A stretch of 43,063 bases of DNA from an uncultured Schlesneria sp. (GTDB lineage Bacteria > Planctomycetota > Planctomycetia > Planctomycetales > Planctomycetaceae), in the NCBI GenBank assembly GCA_903858935.1, contig CAIOKO010000014.1:1-43063 (forward strand). Reading direction: 5' to 3'. A program made the position numbers and the translations under genes. This document shows, piece by piece, positions 35,041 through 43,063 of the stretch; position 1 is the stretch's first letter; each line of letters opens with the position of its first letter. The notes beneath the pieces were generated by a model, which had not been told where the DNA came from, did no database searches, and was given only the letters and a program-made list of their open reading frames with translations.

Positions 35041-36670
35041 CATTAGTTTTTCTGTTCAAGAATCGTCACTTTCGTTCTTCCGTAATTCCGTCACCACAAA
35101 ATCTGTTCGAAAAACTTGGGCAACTATGGAAGTCTTTGGGCAACTATGAACGGACGACTCTGTGCGTGCTTGGACAACCATGGACGTTCAACTCTGTAAT
35201 TTCATAAGCAAGTCTGGATGGGCAACAATGGCCGCGTTCAGACACCCAATTCAAGCGAGCAATCCAGAAATGCAAAAACGTTTGAACATAAGTTAACGAA
35301 GGTAACAATGGAATGAAGCCTGACTACATCCAACGACGCCATTCGCCAAGAGCGCAACCTCAATGCAGATCCATTCTGTTTCCTGAATGACTCTTCTTCA
35401 CTTCTTTGTCTTCGTTACCTTCTGTTCAAAAATCTTTGCTTTCGTTCGTTCGTAATCGGTCAGCAACAAATCTGTTCAAAAACCTTGGGCAACTATGGAA
35501 GTTTTTGGGCAACTATGGCGAATGACAGGCCTTTTTTGATATCCGAGTTTCAAAATCCGCGGGGAACGATGATGGGAAACTCTGCCAATGCATGGGCAAC
35601 TATGGAGGGGCAACAATCGCCACGTTTGGGCAACAATGGATGGGCAGCACTGTAAGCGATTAAGGTGGGACAAGTCTTTGCAGTTCCACCATACCACCCG
35701 ATTCAAGCAAGCCATCCAGGAACGCAAGTCAAAAATCGTCACTTTTGTACTTCCGAAATCCATCACGATAAAATCTGTTCGAAAACCTTGGGCAACTATG
35801 GACATTTTTGGGCAACTATGGCGATTTACAGTTTTTTTATGATATTCGAGTTTAAAAAACCGTGGGCAACTTTGATGGGCAACTCTGCCAATGCTTGGGC
35901 AACTCTGAAGGGGCAACAGTCGCCACGTTTGGGCAACTATGGATGGGCAGCAGTCTTTACAGTTCCACCAAACGCCCGATCCGAGCAAGCCATTCAGAAA
36001 TGCAAGTCAAAAGTCGTCACTTTCGTTCTTCCGTAATCCGTCACGACAATATCTGTTCGAAAACCTTGGGCAACTATGGAAGTTTTTGGGCAACAATGGT
36101 GATTGACGTTTTTTTCGTGATATTCGAGGTTAAAAACCCGTGGGCAACTTTGATGGGCAACTCTGCCAACGCTTGGGCAACTATGGATGGGCAGCAGTCT
36201 TTACAGTTCCACCAGACACCCGATCCGAGCAAGCCATTCAGAAATGCAAATCAGAATTCGTCACTTTCGTTCTTTCGTAATCCGTCACGATAAAATCTGT
36301 TCGAAAACCTTGGGCAACTATGGACGTTTTTGGGCAACTATGACGATTTACAGTTTTTTTATGTTATTCGAGTTTAAAAAAACGTGGGCAACTTTGATGG
36401 GCAACTCTGCCAATGCTTGGGCAACTATGGATGGGCAACACTGTAAGCCAGTAAGGTGGGGTAAGTCTTTGCAGTTCCACCAGACGCCCGATCCGAGCAT
36501 GCCATTGAGAAATGCAAATCAGAATTCGTCACTTTCGTTCTTCCCTAATCCGTCACGATAAAATCTGTTTGGAAACCTTGGGCAACTATGGTGATTGTCA
36601 GGCCTTTTTTAATATTCGAGTTTCACAATCCGCAGGCAACGATGATGGGAAACTCTGAACAAGACCGAGA
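35041..36670. repeat. Array of TTGGGCAACTATGG words in about 244-369-bp units
   Basis: The word GGGCAAC, nearly always followed by (T/A)(A/C/T)TG, occurs about 27 times. Larger units begin with AATCTGTTCGAAAACCTTGG at about 35100, 35469, 35772, 36050, 36294 and 36562. Spacings are 369, 303, 278, 244 and 268 bp. Each unit contains two words near its start, a run such as TTTTTTTATG, more words, then CAGTTCCACC and a CGTCACTTTCGTTCTTCC segment. All words have the same orientation; the left-edge block (1-840) holds the same word in the opposite orientation. Open frames here (for example 35665-36036) reflect the repeats and have no ribosome binding site. The units are not CRISPR-like, because the words are short and the intervening sequence is itself repeated. 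Confidence 0.9.
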
Positions 36671-37736
36671 CTGGCTCCGAGCTTCGAGGTGCCTGTCCCG
36701 CTTTTGTTACCGAATCGCCTGCCGCCTCAAGTCGACGGCGGGATGACCCGCATAAACTTTGATACCAGGTTGTCAAAGGTCAATCACAGTCATGCATTAC
36801 AGAGTCGGTGTAGGCTCTGTATTTTGAGATGACCGTCAAGTGCTTGTTCTCAGTCCGGCAGGGATTGGTAAGCCCTGGATTCGTCGCAGCTTAATGTTTC
36901 ATATGCAAAGTGCAAATGAACGACAAAATATAATATGGCGGCGGTGTGTTTTGTGTCAATGTGAAAATTTAAAAAATTTAATGTGGCCATGAAAAATAAT
37001 GTCGACAGGAAAAGGTGGATTCGAGGACGACCTGGCGTGCCGCCGGGTCTGGGTGCCTGCCGACGCTCGATCACCAGCTTGCTAAACACGCCCCCCTCCC
37101 ATGAATTGAATCGCCCTGTCTTCTGCCTTTCGTGGAAGAAAGCCATGTTTCGGCACCTGGGCTGGCAGTCCGTTGTGTCGCGGCACGCTGCCGAACCGGG
37201 TTCGGTAACAGCCTGGTTTGACCGTATGGCTTAATGCGAAACTGAAGCGATTTTTTGCCACAGATGCACACTGATAAACGCAAGACAGGAAAATACAGGC
37301 AATAGTATTGTTCTGATGCCTTTTTTTATTGGATTTGTTCCTCTTTATCTGTGTGGTTCTGTGCCCATCTGTGGCCAAATTATTATGAGTTTCGTTCATA
37401 CGAGTGACGACACCGGCGATCGATTGGCGACGTCCCTTTTTGGCAAACTAGCTCAATGTCACGTTGCGAATCACGGTGGAGCCTGATGCCAATCCGTCAT
37501 TCATTGTGAATCCAAGAGGTGGTCTGCACGGTCGCCTTGGTCGGGTAGTTGCCGTCGGGGTCACCCGCCAGTAGCGCGGCTGAGCTTCGAAGAGTTGCGT
37601 TTCCATGCTGGAGCTTGTGAATGAGGAAAAAACCTCTGGGCAGGGATTTGTCCCCCCTCTCGCGACGGGTGTTTTCTCCGTGGCGCGGTATACTTCTTTC
37701 GTGCAGATTCTTGGTTTTGAAGCGAAAGTTCGTGGT
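36671..37736. other. Gene-poor region
   Basis: I see no convincing gene in this 1.07 kb. Open frames of 98 residues (36850-37146, minus) and 83 residues (36983-37234, plus) overlap each other, lack ribosome binding sites and match nothing I recognise. An AT-rich patch at about 36930-36990 includes AAATTTAAAAAATTT. A palindrome at 37257-37375 is listed separately. Confidence 0.6.
37257..37375. repeat. Imperfect palindrome, GCCACAGATG family
   Basis: The ends GCCACAGATG (37257-37266) and CATCTGTGGC (37366-37375) are exact reverse complements. Inner parts also pair (ACTGATAAA with TTTATCTGT). The design and words (CAGATG, ATAAA, GTGG) recall the palindromes at 226-315 and 540-629, which suggests one family of REP-like elements. 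A T run at 37320-37327 lies inside. Confidence 0.65.
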
Positions 37737-38696
37737 ATGTCGACCAGAAGTGATTCGAAGGAGCTGATTTGGTTTGTCACTGGTGCTATCGGGTTACTGA
37801 TCGCCTTTTTCACCGTACTATATCTGCGGGGGGAACGTGACCCGGTTGCTCAAATCGCCTTCAAAGAAAAGCGGATCGCTGCCGTCAACGCGATGCGGTT
37901 ATCGCTCGCCGCTGCTTCCGAAGCACAAAACAGCGCCGTCATGTCGACCGGAGAACAGGATTCGAAAACGTTCGCCGAGGAAGCTCGTCTGGCGACCGAA
38001 GCCCTGGAACAGGGGCAGGTCGAGTTGGAACATCTTCTTAAAATACACGCCGGTACAAAAGAGGCACAAGTCGGGCCGCGCGAAGTGGAATTGATGAAAC
38101 GAGTTGCCGAATCCTTGAAAGAGTTTCATCAAATTGACGAGCAACTCATGGATCTGGCCACGCAAAACTCGAATCGTAAAGCATTCAGTCTCGCCTTCGG
38201 CCCGGCGATGAAACTTCTCAAAGAGGTGGACGAACCGCTGTCCCGCATCGTCGCGGATTCCTCGAACCTCCCTTCCGACACCAGGGTGCGGGTATTGCAG
38301 TTGGCCAGTGAAGTGCGGGTTGGGATTCTTCGCATCCAGGTTCTGTTGCTGCCGCATATCGCAGAAGCCAACGACCAGAAAATGGACGAGCTTGAGCTGC
38401 AATTATCCGCCGAAGACAAAAATGTCCGCGAGCGTTTCGCCGAACTCGGTTCGCTGTTAACGGAGAGTGACAAACCGAATATCGAAAAGGCCGCAACCCT
38501 TTACGCGGAATTCGAAAATCTGAAATGCGAAATCATCAAGCTGTCGCGGCAGAATACAGATCTGCGGTCTGTGGAAATCGCGCTAAAGGAAAAACGCAAG
38601 GCCATGCTCGCATGTCAGGACGCCTTGGGTGCCCTGGAACACGCCATTCGAGCCGAGTCGATCACATCCACGATTCCATCTGGCCGAATGCCGTAG
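37737..38696 (+). CDS. Membrane-anchored helical-bundle protein
   Basis: The 319-residue product has one N-terminal membrane helix (about residues 10-30, LIWFVTGAIGLLIAFFTVLYL), and the rest is almost entirely helical and charged. The pattern recalls the four-helix-bundle sensor part of chemoreceptors, but there is no second membrane segment, HAMP or signalling domain. It may be a stand-alone envelope helical protein. The start at ATG 37737 gives a short basic N-terminus before the helix; the frame is open to 37605, but those residues look non-coding. No strong ribosome binding site is seen. The next gene begins 9 bp after the stop on the same strand, so the pair is probably co-expressed. Family and function are not recognised. 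Confidence 0.75.
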   Translation: MSTRSDSKELIWFVTGAIGLLIAFFTVLYLRGERDPVAQIAFKEKRIAAVNAMRLSLAAASEAQNSAVMSTGEQDSKTFAEEARLATEALEQGQVELEHLLKIHAGTKEAQVGPREVELMKRVAESLKEFHQIDEQLMDLATQNSNRKAFSLAFGPAMKLLKEVDEPLSRIVADSSNLPSDTRVRVLQLASEVRVGILRIQVLLLPHIAEANDQKMDELELQLSAEDKNVRERFAELGSLLTESDKPNIEKAATLYAEFENLKCEIIKLSRQNTDLRSVEIALKEKRKAMLACQDALGALEHAIRAESITSTIPSGRMP

Positions 38697-38705
38697 GCCT
38701 TTCGA

Positions 38706-39218
38706 ATGCACATCGATATGGGCGACGAGATCAAGAGCTCCACATCCGATGACGAAATCTGGGATGCAGCGGAGTCTGCGATTTCGACCTTTTCATCTGC
38801 CGTGTACGCTGCACCTCCGGGAATGCGTCGCGTCGGTGCATTGGGAGCTTATTTCAATGAGATTGAAAGGCACTTGCATGACACCCAAATTGATTATTCG
38901 ATTCAGGCGTATATGTGGCTGTCTAATGAGTTCTACCTCCTCAGACGTGAAGGCGACCTTCAAAGTATCAAAGCAATCTGGGAGTGGGTCAAAAAGTCGA
39001 TGGATCAAAAGATGAGCGACGAACAACGTTTTGCATTGTGCTATACGTTTCTGTTTCCGCTGATCGATGAACCTCAAGACGCCGACGTCATGAAAGATGC
39101 TCTGGCCTTATATTCAGACGAAAAGACGCGTCCTTTTTTGATTGAAGCGTATGAACATGTCGAAGACCCGGAAGCCCTCGCAACGGACCTCGTGGTCTAT
39201 AAGTCGTATCAGGATTGA
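38706..39218 (+). CDS. Hypothetical cytoplasmic protein, unknown family
   Basis: The 170-residue acidic product has no signal peptide or membrane segment. It is mostly helical, with segments such as MRRVGALGAYFNEIERHL, SIQAYMWLSNEFYLLRREGD and FALCYTFLFPLIDEPQDAD. I do not recognise the family. Starts at ATG 38706 or 38718 (MGDEIK) are both possible. It follows the membrane helical-bundle gene by 9 bp, so the two are probably one transcript. Codon use looks like that of neighbouring genes. Confidence 0.75.
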   Translation: MHIDMGDEIKSSTSDDEIWDAAESAISTFSSAVYAAPPGMRRVGALGAYFNEIERHLHDTQIDYSIQAYMWLSNEFYLLRREGDLQSIKAIWEWVKKSMDQKMSDEQRFALCYTFLFPLIDEPQDADVMKDALALYSDEKTRPFLIEAYEHVEDPEALATDLVVYKSYQD

Positions 39219-39258
39219 AGATCGGCAACAGCCGCTCGTTATAGCACGACATGAAATG

Positions 39259-39493
39259 TCATTCCGGGCGACCTTGCGTGCGGGATTCACGGATCTTCTT
39301 AAATGCATCGTCCAATGCGATTCTTTCGTCCCCGTGGTGCCACTCATTGACGGCATCCTGTGAAGGATATTCGCGTCGGTTACGGCTGTGACGGGGTGGT
39401 CCAACAATAGCCCGTCCCTGACTCCTGTGCTTCGGCAGTCAGTTGGTCAATGACTTTGGCTCCGAAGTCGTCATCCTTCCGCTTTTTTGACAT
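39259..39493 (-). pseudogene. Small gene disrupted by a frameshift
   Basis: From ATG 39493 (MSKKRKDDDFGAKVIDQL) the frame runs 37 codons to a stop (39380-39382). The adjacent frame then carries protein-like sequence: HSRNRREYPSQDAVNEW, then HHGDERIALDDAFKKI and RESRTQGRPE, ending at TGA 39259-39261. The second part has no start codon of its own. The total span of 235 bp is not a multiple of three. The simplest reading is a protein of about 78 residues broken by one indel near 39390-39430. A sequencing error could give the same picture. No family is recognised. Confidence 0.6.
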
Positions 39494-39840
39494 CAGGTCA
39501 CAGCGTACGACGGCGATTAGTATGTGCATTTTCGAAATGCCTTCGGAAAGCCCTAATTTTCTCTCCAATGAAGGTAAATGACCCGTCTAAGGCATCAATC
39601 TTCGAATGGAAAGAACGGTTTTTTTCTGCTGTTTTACGTTGTTTCAAGAATATTCATGCACAGGACGAACATGGGGAAGTTATTCGATCAGATTCGTTTC
39701 AACCGTCTTCTCAGGTGTTATCCTGTTACGTCGGACAGCCGCCGGACCAAATTTGTTTGCCATTTTCTGTTCGAGATCACTATCATCAAATTTTGTTGAT
39801 ATCACGCGAAGTCTGCGGTGTTGTGGGGAGTTTTCGTTCA
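39494..39840. other. Intergenic region before the DUF1501 gene
   Basis: The DUF1501 frame is open back to 39487, but residues before ATG 39841 do not look coding and precede the Tat signal. I see no repeat or hairpin of note; the DUF1501 promoter should be here. Confidence 0.5.
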
Positions 39841-41241
39841 ATGTCGTTGCATCGGCACGGATCTGATCATGCGTTTGCTTCGCTGAGGCCACGGGAACTC
39901 GAAGGGGTGACCGTTCTTGGTCGGCGGAGCATGTTGAAAGCGGGTCTGGCGGGAATGGCGGGGCTTTCGCTTCCCGGCCTGTTGGCAGCCAGGGAACAAT
40001 CGATTGCCACGACAGGACAGTCGCCGCGTCAGAAAAGTGTGATCCTGGTCTGGATGACAGGTGGTCCCAGTCATATCGACACCTTGGATATGAAGCCATC
40101 CGCACCGATCGAAATTCGGGGTCCTTTTTCGCCGATTTCGACCGCTTTGCCCGGCGTGCAAATATGTGAGTACCTGCCGCTCCAGGCGGCGATGCTCGAC
40201 AAGATGACGATCATCCGATCTGTCGATTGTCGTTCCTCAAACCATGAACCGAACATGGTAATGCAGACGGCCAATCGTGAGGCCGAACCTCGAATCAATC
40301 GTGAAGCGGACAAGTTTCCCGCCCTGGCGTCGATTATTGCCAAGCAGCGTCTGGAACAGGTGCCGGACTTGCCGCCCTATGTCGTGCTGAACATGAAATC
40401 ACGATCGCACGTCGCATGGGGTGGATACCTTGGTAAAGCCTACGATCCGTTTCTGGGGAGCGAAGTCGGCAAGCTGTTTTCACTACCGGGCGGACTGACT
40501 GCGGATCGACTGCAATCACGGCGACAATTGACGACCGATCTTGATCGCTTGCGCCGGGACCTTGATTTGTCTGGTTCGATGGAAGCTTCGAACAAGTTTA
40601 CTCAACAAGCGGTCAGCATGGTGACCGGCGAGAAAGCCCGCAACGCGTTTGATATCGCTCAAGAACCAGAAGCGATTCGACAGCGGTATGGCGAACATGA
40701 ATGGTGCCGACAAGCATTACTGGCTCGGCGACTGGTCGAATCCGGAGTCAGTTTTGTCACGATTGACCTCAGTCATCACGGAGCGTCCGGGACATGGGAT
40801 ACTCATGGCGATAACATTCCCCCTTATGGCGGGATCTGGAACGGCCTGCGTCCGTTACTGCCTGTTTTTGACCGCCTGATTACGACACTCGTCAGTGACC
40901 TTGGAGAACGAGGACTATTGGATGACGTCCTGGTGCTGGCGATGGGTGAGTTTGGTCGGACGCCAAAGATCGGGACTCAAGGGAGTTCTGACGGGCGGGA
41001 TCACTGGCCAGTTGTGATGTCGATGACGGTGGCGGGTGGCGGATTCCGACACGGGCAAGTCATCGGTTCGTCGGACCGAGATGCGGGACAGATTAAGGAA
41101 CGGCCGGTAACGCCGGGTGATCTCGCCGCCACGATTTTTCATCACATGGGAGTGCCACAGGAAGCGTCGTATCTCGATAGCCGTGGTCGACCGCGGATTG
41201 TCATCGACCAGGGAAAACCGATTGCGGAACTGTGTGGCTGA
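39841..41241 (+). CDS. DUF1501 Tat-exported protein
   Basis: The 466-residue product has a Tat-type leader (VLGRRSMLKAGLAGMAGLSL, R28-R29) followed by the DUF1501 family signature ILVWMTGGPSHIDTLDMKP. Further landmarks are SCRSSNHEPNM-like SVDCRSSNHEPN, VTIDLSHHGASGTWDTHGDN and VLAMGEFGRTPKIG, then DGRDHWP. The fold is related to sulfatases and alkaline phosphatases and probably binds a metal, but the activity is unknown. Such proteins are usually encoded next to DUF1549/DUF1553 genes. Here the nearest one is at 27849-31064 on the other strand. GGGAG lies 10 nt before ATG 39841, which leaves a natural Tat leader, so this start is preferred over 39487. The C45-type peptidase gene follows on the same strand after 188 bp. 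Confidence 0.95.
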   Translation: MSLHRHGSDHAFASLRPRELEGVTVLGRRSMLKAGLAGMAGLSLPGLLAAREQSIATTGQSPRQKSVILVWMTGGPSHIDTLDMKPSAPIEIRGPFSPISTALPGVQICEYLPLQAAMLDKMTIIRSVDCRSSNHEPNMVMQTANREAEPRINREADKFPALASIIAKQRLEQVPDLPPYVVLNMKSRSHVAWGGYLGKAYDPFLGSEVGKLFSLPGGLTADRLQSRRQLTTDLDRLRRDLDLSGSMEASNKFTQQAVSMVTGEKARNAFDIAQEPEAIRQRYGEHEWCRQALLARRLVESGVSFVTIDLSHHGASGTWDTHGDNIPPYGGIWNGLRPLLPVFDRLITTLVSDLGERGLLDDVLVLAMGEFGRTPKIGTQGSSDGRDHWPVVMSMTVAGGGFRHGQVIGSSDRDAGQIKERPVTPGDLAATIFHHMGVPQEASYLDSRGRPRIVIDQGKPIAELCG

Positions 41242-41429
41242 TGCGGGCGACGGCAAACGATGACATGCGGATTTGCCATGGAAAACTGCGTTGGTGAGAA
41301 GCGTTAAGAAGACGAAGAGAAGAGGAACGGGAACACTAATCTTCGCTAATTGACACTAATAAGAAAAAGACTGAATCGATACAGTTCGTCTTGTCAGAAA
41401 CCACCAGGCAGAACGTTGAAAGGCCCACG

Positions 41430-42566
41430 ATGGGATCGCCTCACCGCTACAGGGAAATCGAAGTGGGCGGTACGCCTCAGGAACTGGGGCGTCAACTGGG
41501 TGAGGCGGCGGGGGAAGAGATTCGTGGTTTTTGTGCGATTGCCATGGAGCGAGTGAATAGAACCGTCGCGATCACTCGTGAGGCGGCTCTCGATGTCGCT
41601 CGACGCTCGATTCCGATCGCCGAACGGTATGCATCTGACATGGTGGATGAGCTGCGAGGAACGGCCGAGGCGGCTCGGGTGTCGCTCGAAGAACTGATGC
41701 TGCTGCAGGTCCGCAACCAGTTAAAGCCTGCCGATGCAGGCTGTACATCATTCTCGATTGGTACGCCCCTTCGAAGCGAGCGAATCGTTGCACAGAATTG
41801 GGATGCTGATCCGGCGTTAGACGAGTTCACGATCGTCCTGACGCGACGACCCGTTGGCAAGCCGGCGTTCATGACGATTACTCAGGCGGGCCTGATTGCT
41901 TATATCGGCTTCAATTCTGCAGGGATTGGGGTTTGCGCGAATACACTGCCTGCACCCAGTCGCCGTTTGGGGGTTCCCCATTATTTCTTATTACGCGGAA
42001 TCTACGAGGCGAGCAGTCTCAGCGGGGCGATTGACGCAGTGAAACGAGCGGAACGGGCGATTCCCGCTAACATCATGATGACAACACCACAGGGGCCAGC
42101 CAATCTGGAAGTCACGTTGGATGCCGTGCATGTGCTGACTGGCGACGGATCTGGGTTGGTGACACATACCAATCATTGTCGACATCCCGATCTTGTCCCG
42201 ATCAATGACTCGTTCCCGGAGTTGATCCAGTCACACTCACGCCAGGCACGAATTGACAGGCTTCTTACTTCTTTATCGAATGTCGACCGATGCGATTCAG
42301 CGGGGGGAATTCGGCAAATCGTTTCATCGGGGCAGTCAAGGATGCCAAATCACGAGGCGACCGTGCAGCAACTGCAGTCGGCACTCAGAGACCACGACAA
42401 TCACCCTCGGTCGATTTGCCGCCACGTCAACGATGATCAGCCGACAGGTTTCTGGCAGACCGTCTTTTCCGTGATCATCGAACCGGAGCGAAGTCAGATG
42501 CAGATCACTCGCGGTACTCCTTGCTCGCATCCGTATGAAATGTATCGGATGTCGAGCACTGGTTAA
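41430..42566 (+). CDS. C45-family peptidase / acyl-CoA:6-aminopenicillanate acyltransferase-like
   Basis: The 378-residue product has the family core DAGCTSFSIG with candidate N-terminal nucleophile C105, then VAQNWDADP, TITQAGLIAYIGFNSAGIGVCANTL and VTHTNHC. Members are Ntn hydrolases that cut themselves before the cysteine and then act on amides. The substrate here is unknown and need not be penicillin-related. There is no signal peptide. AAAGG lies 6 nt before ATG 41430; the frame is open to TTG 41391. The 188-bp spacer before it includes ACACTAATCTTCGCTAATTG, a repeat-like tract. An inverted repeat begins 75 bp after the stop. Confidence 0.92.
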   Translation: MGSPHRYREIEVGGTPQELGRQLGEAAGEEIRGFCAIAMERVNRTVAITREAALDVARRSIPIAERYASDMVDELRGTAEAARVSLEELMLLQVRNQLKPADAGCTSFSIGTPLRSERIVAQNWDADPALDEFTIVLTRRPVGKPAFMTITQAGLIAYIGFNSAGIGVCANTLPAPSRRLGVPHYFLLRGIYEASSLSGAIDAVKRAERAIPANIMMTTPQGPANLEVTLDAVHVLTGDGSGLVTHTNHCRHPDLVPINDSFPELIQSHSRQARIDRLLTSLSNVDRCDSAGGIRQIVSSGQSRMPNHEATVQQLQSALRDHDNHPRSICRHVNDDQPTGFWQTVFSVIIEPERSQMQITRGTPCSHPYEMYRMSSTG

Positions 42567-42641
42567 CCGAAGACGGTGAAACAGTGGCACCCGGCGTGGG
42601 GATAATGATTTTTCGCAGGAAGAACTGACGTATTTCTTGAG

Positions 42642-42908
42642 TTTGTCTTTGTCCCGGAAAGACTGAAGCCATCAGCCGGTGGTTGAGCGAAGCCACACCA
42701 CCGGATCAGGTTCGATGCTGGAAATATCATCCTGAAAGGATGGTCGAAGCTTTGTTCAGATAGTTCGAAATTCGTTGAAATAACACCGGCCAACCATCGT
42801 TTTCTGGAATCCCTTCAGGATTCAAGACCTTTTCGGTTGCCATATCCGGTGGTGTCGCTTCGCTCAACCACCGGCTGATTACTCAAGTCCCTCCGGGACA
42901 AAGACGAA
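42642..42908. repeat. Long inverted repeat with AGCCGGTGGTTGAGCGAAGC arms
   Basis: The left arm 42642-42706 and right arm 42844-42908 are reverse complements over about 65 nt with a handful of mismatches. Both contain CAGCCGGTGGTTGAGCGAAG and CACCACCGGAT. They enclose 137 bp with smaller direct/inverted words (ATCCTGAAAGGAT). The element abuts the transposase remnant. It looks like a genome-wide repeat or a small non-autonomous element, and the open frames in it are unlikely to be genes. Confidence 0.85.
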
Positions 42909-42937
42909 AATTCGACAGAACTTACTAGTGTAGTGCT

Positions 42938-43063
42938 TCACGCAGATGGGATCTTATTGAGAGCCTTTCGCGCACGGGCCACTTTTTCGAGGATGTCTTC
43001 GGCTTTCTTGGTCCAGACAAACGTTTTCGGATTGGCATTGTGATGATCGATGTAATCGCGAAT
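42938..43063 (-). CDS. IS630-family transposase, C-terminal end (cut by window edge)
   Basis: The last 41 residues of a minus-strand frame read IRDYIDHHNANPKTFVWT, then KKAEDILEKVARARKALNKI, to TGA at 42938-42940. The xxHNxxPKxFxWTKxAxxILEKVxRA pattern is the C-terminal end of IS630/Tc1-type DDE transposases. The catalytic part lies beyond the window. The element end should be near 42922, where TTACTAGTGTAGTGCTTCACG contains the TA that this family targets. The neighbouring 65-nt inverted repeat is probably separate. Confidence 0.9.
   Translation of the reverse strand: MRDYIDHHNANPKTFVWTKKAEDILEKVARARKALNKIPSA

Noticed and set aside
35588-36561. Several plus- and minus-strand frames in the array
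   Set aside because: They are translations of the repeats (LGNYG, WATM units) without ribosome binding sites.
35041-36670. CRISPR array
   Set aside because: Words are 14 nt, spacing is irregular, and the intervening sequences are themselves repeated; no cas genes are present.
36850-37234. Frames of 98 and 83 residues on opposite strands
   Set aside because: They overlap each other, lack binding sites and match nothing recognised.
42563-42793. 76-residue minus-strand frame
   Set aside because: It lies in the inverted-repeat element and reads as translated repeat sequence.

Overview
The window looks like chromosomal DNA of a planctomycete (phylum Planctomycetota, probably order Planctomycetales). 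The evidence is a PSCyt1/DUF1549/DUF1553 protein (27849-31064), a DUF1501 Tat-exported protein (39841-41241), several Tat- or Sec-exported TIM-barrel sugar isomerases and beta-propeller proteins, a giant multi-domain secretin, and large repeat-filled intergenic spaces. Genus cannot be fixed from the sequence alone. No rRNA, tRNA or CRISPR array was seen.

Layout. 1-840 is a repeat block. 950-2606 holds an HD-domain protein and an RmlD-like reductase, closed by a cluster of hairpins. 2765-4947 (minus) carries lipA and a divergent lipB, separated by a 117-bp tandem repeat. 5257-6552 is a Tat-exported protein of unknown function. 6582-9376 (minus) is a compact three-gene unit: a PQQ-type beta-propeller, a TIM-barrel sugar isomerase and a Nudix hydrolase. 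9589-12904 (minus) is an OmpR-type regulator, a histidine kinase and a secreted glycine-rich protein. 13153-18420 (minus) is a 1401-residue secretin followed by a lipoprotein. 18758-21199 (minus) is a large exported alpha/beta-hydrolase-like protein that lacks the usual nucleophile. 21470-22624 is a lactonase-type propeller. 22613-25157 (minus) is a zinc-ribbon membrane protein and an M48 protease.

25291-31064 (minus) is a catabolic-looking unit: a cytochrome-like DUF1549/LamG/DUF1553 protein, a sorbosone-dehydrogenase-like propeller and a sugar isomerase. 31065-32500 has a hairpin, an inverted repeat and one or two small unknown genes. 32501-34884 holds def, fmt and nnrE, with a near-perfect 32-nt inverted repeat between def and fmt. 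34885-37736 is almost gene-free and contains the most striking repeat array of the window (consensus TTGGGCAACTATGG). 37737-39218 holds a membrane helical-bundle protein and a small unknown protein. 39259-39493 is a frameshifted small gene. DUF1501 and C45-peptidase genes follow, and the window ends in a long inverted repeat and the C-terminal end of an IS630-type transposase.

Working together: lipA and lipB serve lipoate synthesis, and def and fmt serve formyl-methionine translation. The sugar-isomerase, propeller and cytochrome units fit the exported carbohydrate metabolism typical of planctomycetes. No complete new multi-gene system was proven. The strongest leads are the inverted pair of TTGGGCAACTATGG repeat clusters, the 117-bp array between lipB and lipA, the LipB and alpha/beta-hydrolase proteins that lack catalytic residues, and the stand-alone giant secretin with its lipoprotein.
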